DNA from: Mesobacillus boroniphilus JCM 21738
Lineage (GTDB): Bacteria; Bacillota; Bacilli; Bacillales; Cytobacillaceae
DNA: 64,000 nt
Direction of reading: 5' to 3'
Assembly (NCBI RefSeq): GCF_000517385.1
Contig: NZ_BAUW01000006.1
Location: 25,720-89,719 of the forward strand
Made by a program: the position numbers and the translations under genes. A model generated the notes under the pieces. The model was not told the DNA's origin, searched no databases, and worked only from the letters and a program-made list of their open reading frames with translations. This document shows, piece by piece, positions 8,791-18,386 of the stretch (position 1 is its first letter; every line of letters begins with the position of its first letter).

Positions 8791-10584
8791 ATGAATTCCT
8801 TTTTATATTATATAAGACGATTATTTTCTTTTTCAGGAAGCATCCTCTATTGGAATATCATAGGTATGGCTGTAATTGGCTTTTTGGAGGGAATAAGCAT
8901 ATTATTACTAGTTCCCTTAATTAACTTAAGTGGGATAGTGGATTTTGATTCTGGGAAAGAAGGGCTTTTCGATATCTTGCATTCTGTACCTGAGACTTTA
9001 AGTTTACCTATAATTCTACTGACCTATGTCTTATTGGTTGTTGGACAAAACCTGTTTGATAAAAACTTGAATATGAGAAATGTGAAAATTGCCCATGGTT
9101 TTATTGGGTTATTAAGGATAGAAACATATGAGGCATTGTTGAGATCGAATTGGGGATTTTTCACAAGAAAAAGAAGTCAGATTTAATTAATGTGATGACT
9201 ATTGAATTGGCAAGGGTATCTGGGGGAGTGTACCAATTTATACAACTGCTAACTTCCATAATTTTTAGTTTGATTCAAATCTGCTTTGCAATTTGGTTAT
9301 CTGCAAAGATGACGATATTCGTGCTCCTAAGTGGCCTATTTTTATCATTTTTTTCGCGGAGGTTTATAAAAGAGTCAAAATTACTTGGAAAAAAAAACTT
9401 CACTGATATCTCAAGAATATTTAGCAGGAATAACGGATCAACTAAACGGGATAAAGGATATTAAAAGCAATACTTTGGAAGATTCGAGGATTAACTGGAT
9501 TCGCTCGGTTGTTCACAGCATGTATGCAGAACAGATAGAGTATATAAAAATTAAGATATCATCACAGTTATTCTATAAAATATCATCTGCTATCCTAATT
9601 GCCACATTTATTTATTTCTCCGTAAAAATGTTCAATTCACAGCCGTCACAGTTTCTATTGATTATTGTCATCTTTAGCCGATTATGGCCAAGGATATTAG
9701 GCATTCAGTCCAATCTCGAACAATTAGCCTCAACGTTGCCAGCGTTTAAGGCATTAAATGATCTGCAATTAGAATGCAATATCTCGAGAGAAACAGTAAA
9801 TAAAGTAGAGAGATCCAATGTGTCTCCTATAGTTTTAAATAAAGGGATTCAATGTATGGAGGTGTTTTATCGTTATGATCAGACCATTCCAAAGTATGCT
9901 TTACAAAATATCAGTTTAAAGATACCTGCTAATCAAATGACAGCTATAGTAGGAAAGTCAGGAGCCGGGAAAAGTACATTAATTGATATTTTAATGGGCC
10001 TTCATTCACCTGAAAAGGGAGAAATCCACATTGATAATCAGTTATTGACAGATAAAATGCTAAGTTCATTAAGAATGGCCATTAGCTATGTTCCCCAGGA
10101 TCCATTTCTTTTTAATGCGAGTATTAGAGAGAATTTTAAAATGATTAATCCAAAAGTAACAACAGAACAAATATGGGAATCGTTAGAGTTTGCTGCAGCT
10201 GCGGAATTCGTTAGAAAGTTGCCAAAAGGTCTTGATACAGAAATAGGTGATAGAGGTATTAAGCTTTCTGGAGGAGAAAGGCAGAGACTTGTACTTGCCA
10301 GGGCAATACTGAAAAATCCATCCATTCTTATATTAGATGAAGCTACCAGTGCATTAGATACAGAAAATGAATTGAAAATACAAACTAGCTTAGAGCAACT
10401 TAAAGGAAAAATGACGATCATCGTAATAGCTCACCGCTTATCTACTATTCGTAATGCAGATCAAGTGATAGTAATGGAAGAAGGAAAAGTAATTCAAAGT
10501 GGAAGGTATGGACAGCTCGCTAGCGATTCATCGGGTGTTTTTAGTGGGTTACTAAAACAACAGAATGCGCTAATGTCATCATAA
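8791..10584 (+). CDS. Lasso peptide ABC exporter (fused permease-ATPase), two frameshifts
   Basis: A roughly 598-residue half-transporter: an N-terminal membrane domain of about six helices, then an ATPase with Walker A GKSGAGKST, signature LSGGERQR, Walker B ILILDEATSALD and the switch HRLST. It should export the mature peptide and give self-protection. Start ATG 8791 follows AGGAGG. Two homopolymer breaks: one A missing near 9170 (RKKKSDLINV is restored) and one A too many in the 9-A run at 9389-9397 (GKKTSLISQEYLAG is restored). Last gene of the cluster; no clear terminator before the eps promoter. Confidence 0.85.
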
Positions 10585-10607
10585 GAGAAAATAATTCCCA
10601 AAAAGTA

Positions 10608-10636
10608 TTGACTTGTTCTTTATACAGAACTAAAAT
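10608..10636 (+). promoter_or_regulatory. eps operon promoter with SinR-type dyad in the spacer
   Basis: -35 TTGACT (10608-10613), 17-bp spacer, -10 TAAAAT (10631-10636). The spacer is almost exactly filled by the dyad GTTCTTTATACAGAAC (10615-10630), so a bound repressor would occlude RNA polymerase. A second candidate -10, TATAAT, lies at 10642. Confidence 0.7.
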
Positions 10637-10684
10637 AGGTATATAATATCAGTAATTGAGAACGTATATTTTTTAGGTCTTAAT

Positions 10685-10700
10685 GTTCTCTATCTAGAAC
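10685..10700 (+). promoter_or_regulatory. Second SinR-type operator before epsA
   Basis: GTTCTCTATCTAGAAC, with both half-sites matching GTTCTYT closely. It lies 70 bp downstream of the spacer dyad; a lone AGAAC half-site is at 10659-10663 between them. Multiple SinR sites before eps are also known in B. subtilis. Confidence 0.7.
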
Positions 10701-10730
10701 AAACTAAGTTTTAAGGTGGGTTAATGAGCA

Positions 10731-11441
10731 ATGAATAATTCAAAAAAAGGGATTTCCAAAGAAATCAATATAAAAGAAATTTTCTTAGTCATGAAAAAAC
10801 GTCTTTGGATCATTGCCGTTATTACTGCCCTGTCATCAATTGCTGGATATTTATATGGGGAAAAGGATATCACTCTTCTATATCAATCTTCGGCCCGGAT
10901 TATTATAGGTAAAGAAGCTGACATGAATACGCTGCAGGTGATACTGAAAGATCCAGTAGTATTGGAGAAGGTTGTTGAGAAACTGGATTTGAATCGAAGT
11001 CCAGAGTCTTTGGCTAATCAGATTAGTGTAGGAATTATTGATAGTTCAAAGGTTGTAAATGTACAAGTGATTGATACCAATCCCAATAGAGCAGCTGATA
11101 TTGCAAATACAACAGCGGAGGAGTTTAAAAAAGAAATTAGCAGCCTTTTAAACTTTAATGATTTAAGGCTTTATTCCCCCGCAAAAGTAAATTCCAACCC
11201 AATAAATGAGCAAGAGAATAAAGCGGGAATTATAGGATTGGTCTTTGGTCTTTTTGCAGGCATTGGATTTGTTTTTTTCTTGGATTCATTGGATGACACG
11301 ATTAGGTCTAAAAAAGATGTAGAGGATATTCTGGATCTTCCGGTATTAGGAAGGATATCGAAAATGAGCAAAAAAAATATTCAAAAACAAAGTATTCATC
11401 AAATAGATTTTCCGCGAGGTGATACCGGTGTTCCAAAGTAA
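10731..11441 (+). CDS. epsA: EpsA/YveK-type Wzz membrane activator of the BY-kinase
   Basis: A 236-residue capsular polysaccharide co-polymerase of the Firmicute split type: transmembrane helix 1 at about 25-43, an extracytoplasmic domain, and transmembrane helix 2 at about 165-185. A short cytoplasmic tail (DDTIRSKKDVEDILDLPVLGRISKM) resembles the region that activates the partner tyrosine kinase. It is first in the operon and its stop overlaps the kinase start region. Likely controls chain length and export of the exopolysaccharide. Length matches B. subtilis EpsA (about 234). Confidence 0.88.
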   Translation: MNNSKKGISKEINIKEIFLVMKKRLWIIAVITALSSIAGYLYGEKDITLLYQSSARIIIGKEADMNTLQVILKDPVVLEKVVEKLDLNRSPESLANQISVGIIDSSKVVNVQVIDTNPNRAADIANTTAEEFKKEISSLLNFNDLRLYSPAKVNSNPINEQENKAGIIGLVFGLFAGIGFVFFLDSLDDTIRSKKDVEDILDLPVLGRISKMSKKNIQKQSIHQIDFPRGDTGVPK

Positions 11442-12087
11442 ACGTAGAGCAGCAGCAGCAAGGCAAAAAAGGAATTTGATAGTTTACTCAAACCCGGATT
11501 CAATTATTGCTGAACAATTCAGGACACTTCGCACGAATGTCCAGTTCCTAAATGGTGGCAAAAAAAGCACATTGCTTTTAACTTCACCAAGTTCAAGTGA
11601 AGGAAAGTCAACTGCTGCCGCGAATCTTGCAGTTTCTATGGCACAGCAAAAGGAAAGCGTACTGTTGGTTGATGCAAATTTAAGGGATCCTCATATTCAT
11701 TTTATATTTAAAATTCCGAATGATAAGGGATTGGCAGATGTCCTAACTGGCCAGGCAGAACTTAAAGATGCAGCATACCAAACCGAAATCGGAAACCTTG
11801 CTATTTTGACAAGCGGCCAGCTAGATTCTAACCCAGCTGAATTACTCGGTTCAGAAGCCATGGAGAAGTTATTTCAAAAGGCACTAGAGAATTACGATGT
11901 GATTCTGATCGATTCCCCTCCAGTGCTGGAGGTAACGGATACAAAGTTGTTAGCCAATAAAAGTGATGGTGTAATACTTGTTATAGGTGAAGGAAAAACA
12001 GCTATTGAAAAAGCGACGGAAGCAAAGAAGGCTCTTGAGTTCGCTAAAGCAAAAATCTACGGCGTCATATTGAATGAGATGAAGTAA
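11428..12087 (+). CDS. epsB: EpsB-type bacterial tyrosine kinase (BY-kinase)
   Basis: A cytoplasmic kinase of about 219 residues with Walker A variant SPSSSEGKST, Walker A' VLLVDANLRDP and Walker B VILIDSPP. The autophosphorylated C-terminal Tyr cluster typical of many BY-kinases is absent; the protein ends KIYGVILNEMK with one Tyr. GTG 11428 is chosen because GAGGTG lies 6 nt upstream; GTG 11419 is also in frame. It overlaps the 3' end of epsA. It works with EpsA to regulate polymerisation, and phosphorylates glycosyltransferases in B. subtilis. Confidence 0.87.
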   Translation: MFQSKRRAAAARQKRNLIVYSNPDSIIAEQFRTLRTNVQFLNGGKKSTLLLTSPSSSEGKSTAAANLAVSMAQQKESVLLVDANLRDPHIHFIFKIPNDKGLADVLTGQAELKDAAYQTEIGNLAILTSGQLDSNPAELLGSEAMEKLFQKALENYDVILIDSPPVLEVTDTKLLANKSDGVILVIGEGKTAIEKATEAKKALEFAKAKIYGVILNEMK

Positions 12088-12109
12088 TAATTTTTTTTTT
12101 ACCACTTTT

Positions 12110-12125
12110 GTTCTCTATTGAGAAA
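12110..12125 (+). promoter_or_regulatory. SinR-type dyad in the epsB-epsC leader
   Basis: GTTCTCTATTGAGAAA, identical to the consensus dyad except for the last base, followed 6 bp later by another half-site GTTCTTT (12131). No clear -10 box follows, so it could be a roadblock or an internal regulatory site. Confidence 0.5.
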
Positions 12126-12137
12126 TTAATGTTCTTT

Positions 12138-12256
12138 TTATGGTGATGTCTCCTAGCCGTTATCAAAGGAGGCACTCGGTCATGCTGTGGGTTGAATAAA
12201 CCTTAGACGCTCTGGTCGTCGGGAGTGTGATGTGAGGGGGGGTTGAATGCCCCGTA
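12138..12256 (+). promoter_or_regulatory. EAR (eps-associated RNA) processive antitermination element
   Basis: Between the epsB and epsC homologues, exactly where B. subtilis carries EAR. The non-coding stretch is full of helices: TCTCCT with AGGAGG (12150-12172), GGTT with AACC (around 12190-12202), GACG with CGTC (around 12206-12220), CACTC with GAGTG enclosing the last two, and GGGG with CCCC (around 12238-12253). A perfect 18-bp terminator follows. EAR is known to let RNA polymerase read through distal terminators in eps/capsule operons. The identification rests on position and helix layout, not on a covariance search. Confidence 0.75.
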
Positions 12257-12262
12257 TTTATT

Positions 12263-12320
12263 ATAAAGTCTTTACTTATTTGTTTTCTGAAAAGAACCAA
12301 TAAGTAAAGACTTTATTTTT
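12263..12320 (+). terminator. Strong intrinsic terminator downstream of EAR
   Basis: A perfect 18-bp stem (12263-12280 with 12299-12316) plus a T run, placed directly before the ribosome site of the next ORF. Expression of the epsC-to-sinR block should therefore depend on EAR-mediated antitermination. Confidence 0.88.
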
Positions 12321-12333
12321 AAGGAGGATACAT

Positions 12334-12474
12334 ATGAAAGAAATAGATAAGTTTCCGAAATCGATAAAAAAAGCAGTACGCTACATAAAGCAAGACGCCA
12401 GCAAAGAGGAATTGAAAGAAATAAGAAAGCTGATCGACTATGCTATTAAGCTGCGGAACGTGAGGTTAGATTAA
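12334..12474 (+). CDS. Unknown 46-residue protein at the start of the EAR-controlled segment
   Basis: ATG preceded by AAGGAGG at 6 nt. The product begins MKEIDKFPKSIKKAVRYIKQ, is predicted all-helical, very Lys/Glu/Ile rich and amphipathic, with no Cys, signal or membrane segment. I recognise no family. It has no counterpart at this place in B. subtilis eps. Its size and helicity would suit a protein-protein regulator such as a SinI-like antagonist, but no SinI motif is visible and this is speculation. 19 nt before epsC. Confidence 0.65.
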   Translation: MKEIDKFPKSIKKAVRYIKQDASKEELKEIRKLIDYAIKLRNVRLD

Positions 12475-12493
12475 AAAAGGAGGGAGGAAAAGC

Positions 12494-14318
12494 ATGACCT
12501 ATAGGCAAAGACTTTCATTATTTATCCTTATTGATTCAGCCATTGTGCTAACGGCGATTTTCATTAGTCATTTACTAGTACGTGGGACAATTGATACTTC
12601 AACATTCTTTTATTTAACTAGTGCACAGCCATCTTATTAAGCCATCATTTATTTTCATTTAAATTCAAGCTTTATAAAAAGGCCTGGGAATATGCAAGTG
12701 TCGGAGAACTGATTATCATCCTGAAGACGGCGACAGCTTCAATCCTGACGGCAGCTGTATTCCAGGGAGTCATTCTCAATGAAATCTTTCTAAGGCGGTT
12801 GTCGGTAACATGGTTGCTTTTAGTATTAATCATTGGCGGGTCAAGGTTTTGCTGGAGGATTTACAGAGATCTATATTTGAGTCGTTTAACTTTTAGCAAA
12901 AGGACACTAATTATTGGTGCAGGTTCTGCCGGAACGATGGTTGCAAGGCAGTTGCTAAAAAGTAAGGAATCTGACCTCCAGCCTGTTGGTTTCATCGATG
13001 ATGATACCAAAAAGCATCATCTGGATATTATGGGCATACCAGTACTGGGCGGAGTTGGAAAAATAGATGCCATTGTGAAAAAATTTAAAATAGACAACAT
13101 TGTCATTGCCATTCCTTCGTTAAGCAGAAAGGAACTGAATAGCATTTTTAAAGAATGTGCAAAAACGGATGCGAAGACGCAAATCCTGCCAATGCTGGAG
13201 GATCTTATGACCGGCAAGCTCTCTGTGAACCAATTTCGTGATGTCCAGGTTGAAGATTTACTGGGAAGAGATCCTATCGTGTTAAACGATGACAAAATTT
13301 CTGAGGATATCACAAACAAAGTAGTGCTTGTAACTGGTGCTGGAGGGTCGATTGGTTCAGAAATCTGCCGGCAGATTGCTCAATTTAATCCTGAAAAATT
13401 AGTTCTCTTAGGACACGGTGAAAATAGCATTTACTCAATTGAATTGGAACTGAAAGAAAGTTTTCGAGATTCATCTATAGAGTTTATTCCTGTCATTGCT
13501 GAAATCCAGGATGCCAAAAAAATGATGTCCGTGATGGAGACATTCCTGCCGGATGTTGTCTATCATGCTGCCGCCCATAAACATGTGCCTTTAATGGAGC
13601 GCAATCCTGAGGAAGCAGTAAAAAATAATATGATTGGCACGTTGAACGTAGCGAATGCTGCAAGCTGGCATGGAGTGAAAACATTCGTGATGATTTCATC
13701 TGACAAAGCTGTAAATCCTACAAGTGTGATGGGAGCAACAAAGAGGCTGGCCGAGATGATCGTACAGCATATGGATGAGAGCAGTAATACAAAATTTGTT
13801 GCGGTCAGATTTGGCAATGTTCTCGGCAGCCGGGGAAGTGTAATTCCTCTCTTCAAGAGGCAAATTGAAAAAGGCGGTCCTGTCACTGTGACGCATCCAG
13901 AAATGGTACGTTATTTCATGACAATTCCAGAGGCATCAAGCTGGTGATTCAAGCAGGAACTCTGGCGTACGGAGGAGAAATTTTCGTCCTTGATATGGGG
14001 GAACCTGTAAAAATAGTAGACCTGGCCAAAAACTTGATTAAGCTATCAGGTTATTCTATAGAAGAAATCGGAATAGAATATACAGGAACAAGACCTGGTG
14101 AAAAGCTATATGAAGAGCTTTTGAAGGATGATGAAGTAGGAGAGCATCAAGTGCATCCAAAAATATATGTAGGAAAAACTTCAGAGTTATATATATCCGA
14201 GATAGAAGAGATTATCGGCACCTTCTCAAGTATGGAAAAAGAAGAATTGAGAGCTCGTTTGTTAGCATTAGCTAACAACAGGGTTGCCGATTCTCCGTTA
14301 ATGAAAATGTCAGTTTAG
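12494..14318 (+). CDS. epsC: EpsC/CapD-type UDP-N-acetylglucosamine 4,6-dehydratase, two frameshifts
   Basis: Membrane-anchored nucleotide-sugar dehydratase of about 608 residues. It starts [20 protein letters not shown] with four predicted membrane segments, then a first Rossmann-like domain ([18 protein letters not shown]). The catalytic SDR domain follows ([50 protein letters not shown], with the TxxxK-type active site in place of YxxxK). The product, UDP-4-keto-6-deoxy-GlcNAc, is the substrate for the aminotransferase and acetyltransferase encoded at 23.7-25.6 kb. Breaks: one C missing near 12630 (restores [12 protein letters not shown]) and one G missing near 13942 (restores [17 protein letters not shown]). 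Start ATG 12494 follows GGAGGGAGG. Confidence 0.87.
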
Positions 14319-14331
14319 GGGTGGAAGAAAA

Positions 14332-15216
14332 ATGAAAGTCAAAAAAGCGATTATTCCGGCTGCTGGCCTGGGAACGAGGTTCTTGCCGGCAACGAAAGCG
14401 ATGCCAAAAGAAATGCTCCCGATTGTTGATAAGCCAACTATTCAATATATTGTTGAAGAAGCAATTGAGTCAGGAATTGAGGATATTATCATTGTTACTG
14501 GGAAAGGAAAAAGAGCGATTGAAGACCATTTTGATCACTCCTTTGAATTGGAACAAAACCTGTTAGAAAAAGGGAAATTCGAGTTACTAACTGAGGTCCA
14601 AAAGTCTTCAAAACTCGTTGATATCCATTACATTCGCCAAAAAGAACCAAAAGGACTTGGCCATGCGATTTGGTGTGCACGAAAGTTTATTGGGAATGAA
14701 CCTTTTGCAGTTCTCTTAGGTGATGATATTGTCCAGGCGGAAAAACCTTGCCTCCAACAAATGATGGAACAGTATGAAAGATATAATGCTTCGATTCTTG
14801 GAGTGCAAAAAGTGAATCCAACTGAAGTATCCAGATATGGGATTGTAGATGGAAACTGTATTGGCGACCGATTTTACAGTGTCAGCAGTTTAGTAGAAAA
14901 ACCAAAGATAGAAGAGGCTCCTTCAAACCTTGCTATCATGGGCCGCTATATTCTGAATCCAAGAATATTTGATATCCTGGATCAGCAAGAACCGGGTGCT
15001 GGAGGAGAAATCCAGTTAACGGATGCCATCGCCGGCTTGAACGAATATGAAGCGGTGTATGCATACGAATTTGAAGGCACGAGATATGATGTTGGTGAAA
15101 AAATGGGCTTTATTAAAACGACGATTGATTTCGCTTTACAGCGGGATGATTTGCGCTCCGATCTGCTAGACTACTTTTCTTCGATTTTAAATCTTGAAAA
15201 AGCTAGGCAGAGTTAA
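14332..15216 (+). CDS. galU: UTP-glucose-1-phosphate uridylyltransferase
   Basis: A 294-residue GalU/GtaB-type enzyme making UDP-glucose: N-terminal [25 protein letters not shown] nucleotide-binding signature, [19 protein letters not shown] for the metal site, and [20 protein letters not shown]. Full length and intact. It lies 13 nt after epsC, so the operon carries its own supply of UDP-glucose, which GalE downstream can turn into UDP-galactose. Confidence 0.93.
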   Translation: MKVKKAIIPAAGLGTRFLPATKAMPKEMLPIVDKPTIQYIVEEAIESGIEDIIIVTGKGKRAIEDHFDHSFELEQNLLEKGKFELLTEVQKSSKLVDIHYIRQKEPKGLGHAIWCARKFIGNEPFAVLLGDDIVQAEKPCLQQMMEQYERYNASILGVQKVNPTEVSRYGIVDGNCIGDRFYSVSSLVEKPKIEEAPSNLAIMGRYILNPRIFDILDQQEPGAGGEIQLTDAIAGLNEYEAVYAYEFEGTRYDVGEKMGFIKTTIDFALQRDDLRSDLLDYFSSILNLEKARQS

Positions 15217-15220
15217 ACAG

Positions 15221-16381
15221 ATGGGAGCTAAAAAGCGGATTTTACTTTGTGCGACCGTTGATTATCATTTCAGTGCCTTTCATTTGCCTTACATGAAATG
15301 GTTCAAAGAGCAAGGTTGGGAGGTCCACGTTGCTGCTAAAGGTGATATGGAACTCCCTTTTGTTGATAAAAAATATGATTTGCCGATACAAAGGTCGCCA
15401 TTCAGCCTGCAAAACGCGAAGGCATATCAACAATTAAAATCAATCATCGACCAAAATGACTATCAAATCATTCATAGCCACACACCGGTTGGCGGAGTGC
15501 TGGCCAGACTAGCTTCCAGGGCAGCACGGGAAAAAGGAACAAAAGTATTGTACACAGCTCATGGTTTTCATTTCTGCAAAGGATCACCAGCAATAAACTG
15601 GCTAATCTATTATCCTATTGAAAAATGGCTGGCAAGGTTTACCGACTGCCTGATTACCATTAATGAAGAGGATTTCAATAGAGCTATTCATCATCAATTC
15701 AAGGCTGGCCGCATTGAACATGTCCATGGAGTTGGAGTAAATACAGAAAAGTTCAGACCCGCTGAAAAAGAATACAAAAAGGAATTAAGAATCGCCTATG
15801 GCTACAACGTTGGCGATTTTTTAATGTTTTACGCAGCTGAATTCAATAAAAATAAGAACCAGCAATTGTTAATTCAAGCCCTGGCACAAATAGTAGATGA
15901 AGTTCCAAAAGCTAAGCTGTTATTAGCTGGAGAAGGACCTTCATTACAGGATTGCCGCAAATTGGCCAGAAAGCTAGGAGTGGAAGATCAGGTTCATTTT
16001 CTAGGATTCAGAAAGGACATAGAACAATTGCTGCAAATCTCTGATGTAGCTGTTGGATCCAGTTTCCGAGAAGGACTCCCTGTAAATATTATGGAAGCCA
16101 TGTCATGTGGCTTGCCAGTTATCGCGACAGTAAACAGAGGACACAGAGAGCTAATTACAAACCAGCAAGAAGGCTGGTTAATCAAAGAGTCTGACCCACG
16201 GATGTTTGCAAAAAAGATGAAGTTGCTGGCAAAGGATCCAGCACAAAGGGCAGTAATGGGATCCAATGGACGAAGGCTGATTATAAATAAATTTAGTACA
16301 AACAAAATACTTCAAGAAAAGAGTGCAATCTACAAACCATATATGGCAGAAACGGAGGAATCGCAGTGGGCAGTCCTTTAA
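15221..16381 (+). CDS. EpsD-like GT4 glycosyltransferase
   Basis: A GT-B fold glycosyltransferase of about 386 residues. The N-terminus RILLCATVDYHFSAFHLPYMKWFKEQGWEVHVAAKGD and the IIHSHTPVGGVLARLAS segment match EpsD-type enzymes. The C-terminal donor domain has GEGPSLQDCRKLARKLGVEDQVHFLGFR and the EX7E-like SSFREGLPVNIMEAMSCGLPVI. Cytoplasmic, acting on the lipid-linked repeat unit. ATG 15221 is 4 nt after the galU stop; an in-frame TTG 15194 exists but overlaps galU. Donor sugar not readable. Confidence 0.85.
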   Translation: MGAKKRILLCATVDYHFSAFHLPYMKWFKEQGWEVHVAAKGDMELPFVDKKYDLPIQRSPFSLQNAKAYQQLKSIIDQNDYQIIHSHTPVGGVLARLASRAAREKGTKVLYTAHGFHFCKGSPAINWLIYYPIEKWLARFTDCLITINEEDFNRAIHHQFKAGRIEHVHGVGVNTEKFRPAEKEYKKELRIAYGYNVGDFLMFYAAEFNKNKNQQLLIQALAQIVDEVPKAKLLLAGEGPSLQDCRKLARKLGVEDQVHFLGFRKDIEQLLQISDVAVGSSFREGLPVNIMEAMSCGLPVIATVNRGHRELITNQQEGWLIKESDPRMFAKKMKLLAKDPAQRAVMGSNGRRLIINKFSTNKILQEKSAIYKPYMAETEESQWAVL

Positions 16382-17523
16382 GAGTTTTACATGTAGTCGT
16401 CAACATGAACCGTGGCGGGGCAGAAACACTGCTGATGAATCTATATCGAAACATCGATCGGTCAAAAATCCAGTTTGATTTTTTGACCTGTAAAGAAGGG
16501 GTGTTTGATGAGGAAATAATGCAACTGGGTGGGAATGTGTACAGGGTTCCGTATATTACAGAGGTAGGACATTTAAAGTATCTTAAGGCATTGACCGACT
16601 TTTTTATGAAATATCCACATTACCAGATTGTTCATTCGCATATGGATAAAATGAGTGGATTTGTATTACGTGCCGCTAAAAAAGCAGAAATTTCTGTAAG
16701 GATAGCTCACAGTCATAGTACAAGGAGTGAAGGCGGGGCAGCAGCTAGAATATACAAATGGTATGCCGGAACATTGATTTCAAAGTATGCTACTGATTTT
16801 GTATCATGTTCTAAAGAAGCTGCAGAATGGCTATTTGGAAATAAATCTGATAGAACGGTCTTCTTGAAAAATGGAATTGATCTAGAACAATTCAAATATT
16901 CTCTGAAGGTAAGGGAATCGATCAGATCAGAATTAAAAATAAAGGAAAATCAGTTCATAGTCGGTCACGTCGGCAGATTTTCAATGCCGAAGAATCATTC
17001 CTATTTATTAGAGGTGTTTAAAGAATTTCTGTCTTATAGAGAAGACGCCATTCTTTTGTTAGTTGGGGACGGTCCGCTGCTCCCGGAGACTAAGCGGAAA
17101 GTAGAAGAGATGCAACTTACTAAAAATGTTGAGTTTCTTGGTAGCAGATCAGATGTTGAACAACTTCTCCAGGCATTTGACATTTTTCTGTTCCCTTCTT
17201 TCTTTGAAGGGTTTCCAGTCTCAGTAATTGAGGCTCAGGCTTCAGGGCTTCCTTGCCTTATCTCTGATTCAATAACTAGAGAGATAGACATGGGAATAGG
17301 TTTAGTTCAGTCTCTATCTCTCAACAATAAAAAATTATGGATTGACAAGATGCAGGAAATAGCGGGTCTACACTCTATTAGAAATAGTAATTTAAACTCA
17401 CTGATTTCGAAAAATGGCTTTGATATAAAGAATTCTTCTGATTATCTTAGAGAATTTTATTCTACTGTTACAGGGGATGTGATAAATGAAGAAGTTAACG
17501 GTATTTACGCCAACATTCAATAG
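16366..17523 (+). CDS. EpsF-like GT4 glycosyltransferase
   Basis: A 385-residue GT-B enzyme beginning GTG and overlapping the previous gene by 16 nt. It opens with RVLHVVVNMNRGGAETLLMNLYRNID, the hallmark of the EpsF/CapM-like group, then HSHMDKMSGFVLRAAKKA and a C-terminal SFFEGFPVSVIEAQASGLPCLISD donor site. A paralogue with the same opening motif is encoded at 19490. Adds one sugar of the repeat unit; specificity unknown. Confidence 0.85.
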   Translation: MGSPLRVLHVVVNMNRGGAETLLMNLYRNIDRSKIQFDFLTCKEGVFDEEIMQLGGNVYRVPYITEVGHLKYLKALTDFFMKYPHYQIVHSHMDKMSGFVLRAAKKAEISVRIAHSHSTRSEGGAAARIYKWYAGTLISKYATDFVSCSKEAAEWLFGNKSDRTVFLKNGIDLEQFKYSLKVRESIRSELKIKENQFIVGHVGRFSMPKNHSYLLEVFKEFLSYREDAILLLVGDGPLLPETKRKVEEMQLTKNVEFLGSRSDVEQLLQAFDIFLFPSFFEGFPVSVIEAQASGLPCLISDSITREIDMGIGLVQSLSLNNKKLWIDKMQEIAGLHSIRNSNLNSLISKNGFDIKNSSDYLREFYSTVTGDVINEEVNGIYANIQ

Positions 17524-18370
17524 AGCATATTGTCTGAGCAATTGCTATGAATCGTTAATAAGACAAACCAATAAAGACTTCATTTGGTTAATCATTGATG
17601 ATGGGTCTACTGATAATACGAAGGACTTAGTTAGTATTTGGCAGACTGAAAGATTAATAGAAATTCAATATATTTGGCAAGAAAACCAGGGTATGCATGG
17701 AGCGCATAATACAGCATATGAACTAATCGAAACTGAATTGAATGTTTGTATCGATTCTGATGATTATATGCCTGATGATGCAGTAGAAAAAATTATAATG
17801 ATGTGGGAAAAACATGGCAGTCAAAATGTCAGTGGAATTATAGGACTAGATTCTAACTTTGATGGAAAAGTAATCGGTTCCTTGCTGCCGACTAACCTAA
17901 AGACCTCTACACTGTTTGATTTGTATTATAAATATGGAGTATCGGGGGATAAAAAGCTAGTTTATAGAACAGATTTAACTAAAGAATTCCCTTATCCGAT
18001 TTTTAAAAATGAGAAATATGTAGGCCTTGCCTACAAATATTATAAGCTGGACCAAAAATATACATTGCTATTAATGAACGAGGTATTATGTTGTGTGGAA
18101 TACCTACCAGATGGCTCGTCACTTAATATGTTGAGGCAATACCAGAAAAATCCAAAAGGATTTGCGTTCTACAGGAAAGAACTTATGAAGTTACCTTTCG
18201 TAAATGGCAAGTTTAAGTTTCGACAGGCTGTCCATTATGTTTCAAGTTGTCTACTAGATAAAAATTTTCAATTTATTAAAGAAGCCCCAAACAAGTCCTT
18301 AACCACAATTGCAGTGCCATTAGGAATCATTTTGTTTCTTTTTATTAAGACAAAAACAAGAACGATTTAA
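17486..18370 (+). CDS. GT2 family glycosyltransferase
   Basis: A 294-residue GT-A enzyme: TVFTPTFNRAYCLSNCYESLIRQTNKDFIWLIIDDGSTDNT nucleotide-sugar domain and the metal-binding DxD variant CIDSDDYMPDDAVEK. The C-terminus ends in a hydrophobic stretch (AVPLGIILFLFI), a likely membrane tether. Overlaps the previous gene by 38 nt. Part of the eps assembly line. Confidence 0.85.
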   Translation: MKKLTVFTPTFNRAYCLSNCYESLIRQTNKDFIWLIIDDGSTDNTKDLVSIWQTERLIEIQYIWQENQGMHGAHNTAYELIETELNVCIDSDDYMPDDAVEKIIMMWEKHGSQNVSGIIGLDSNFDGKVIGSLLPTNLKTSTLFDLYYKYGVSGDKKLVYRTDLTKEFPYPIFKNEKYVGLAYKYYKLDQKYTLLLMNEVLCCVEYLPDGSSLNMLRQYQKNPKGFAFYRKELMKLPFVNGKFKFRQAVHYVSSCLLDKNFQFIKEAPNKSLTTIAVPLGIILFLFIKTKTRTI

Positions 18371-18386
18371 TTGAAAGGAATTTAAA

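Noticed and set aside
9389..9397. Programmed transcriptional slippage in the A9 run of the lasso ABC exporter gene
   Set aside because: Similar single-base breaks occur throughout the window at C, G and T positions too, so a sequencing indel is the simpler explanation. It cannot be excluded for this run.
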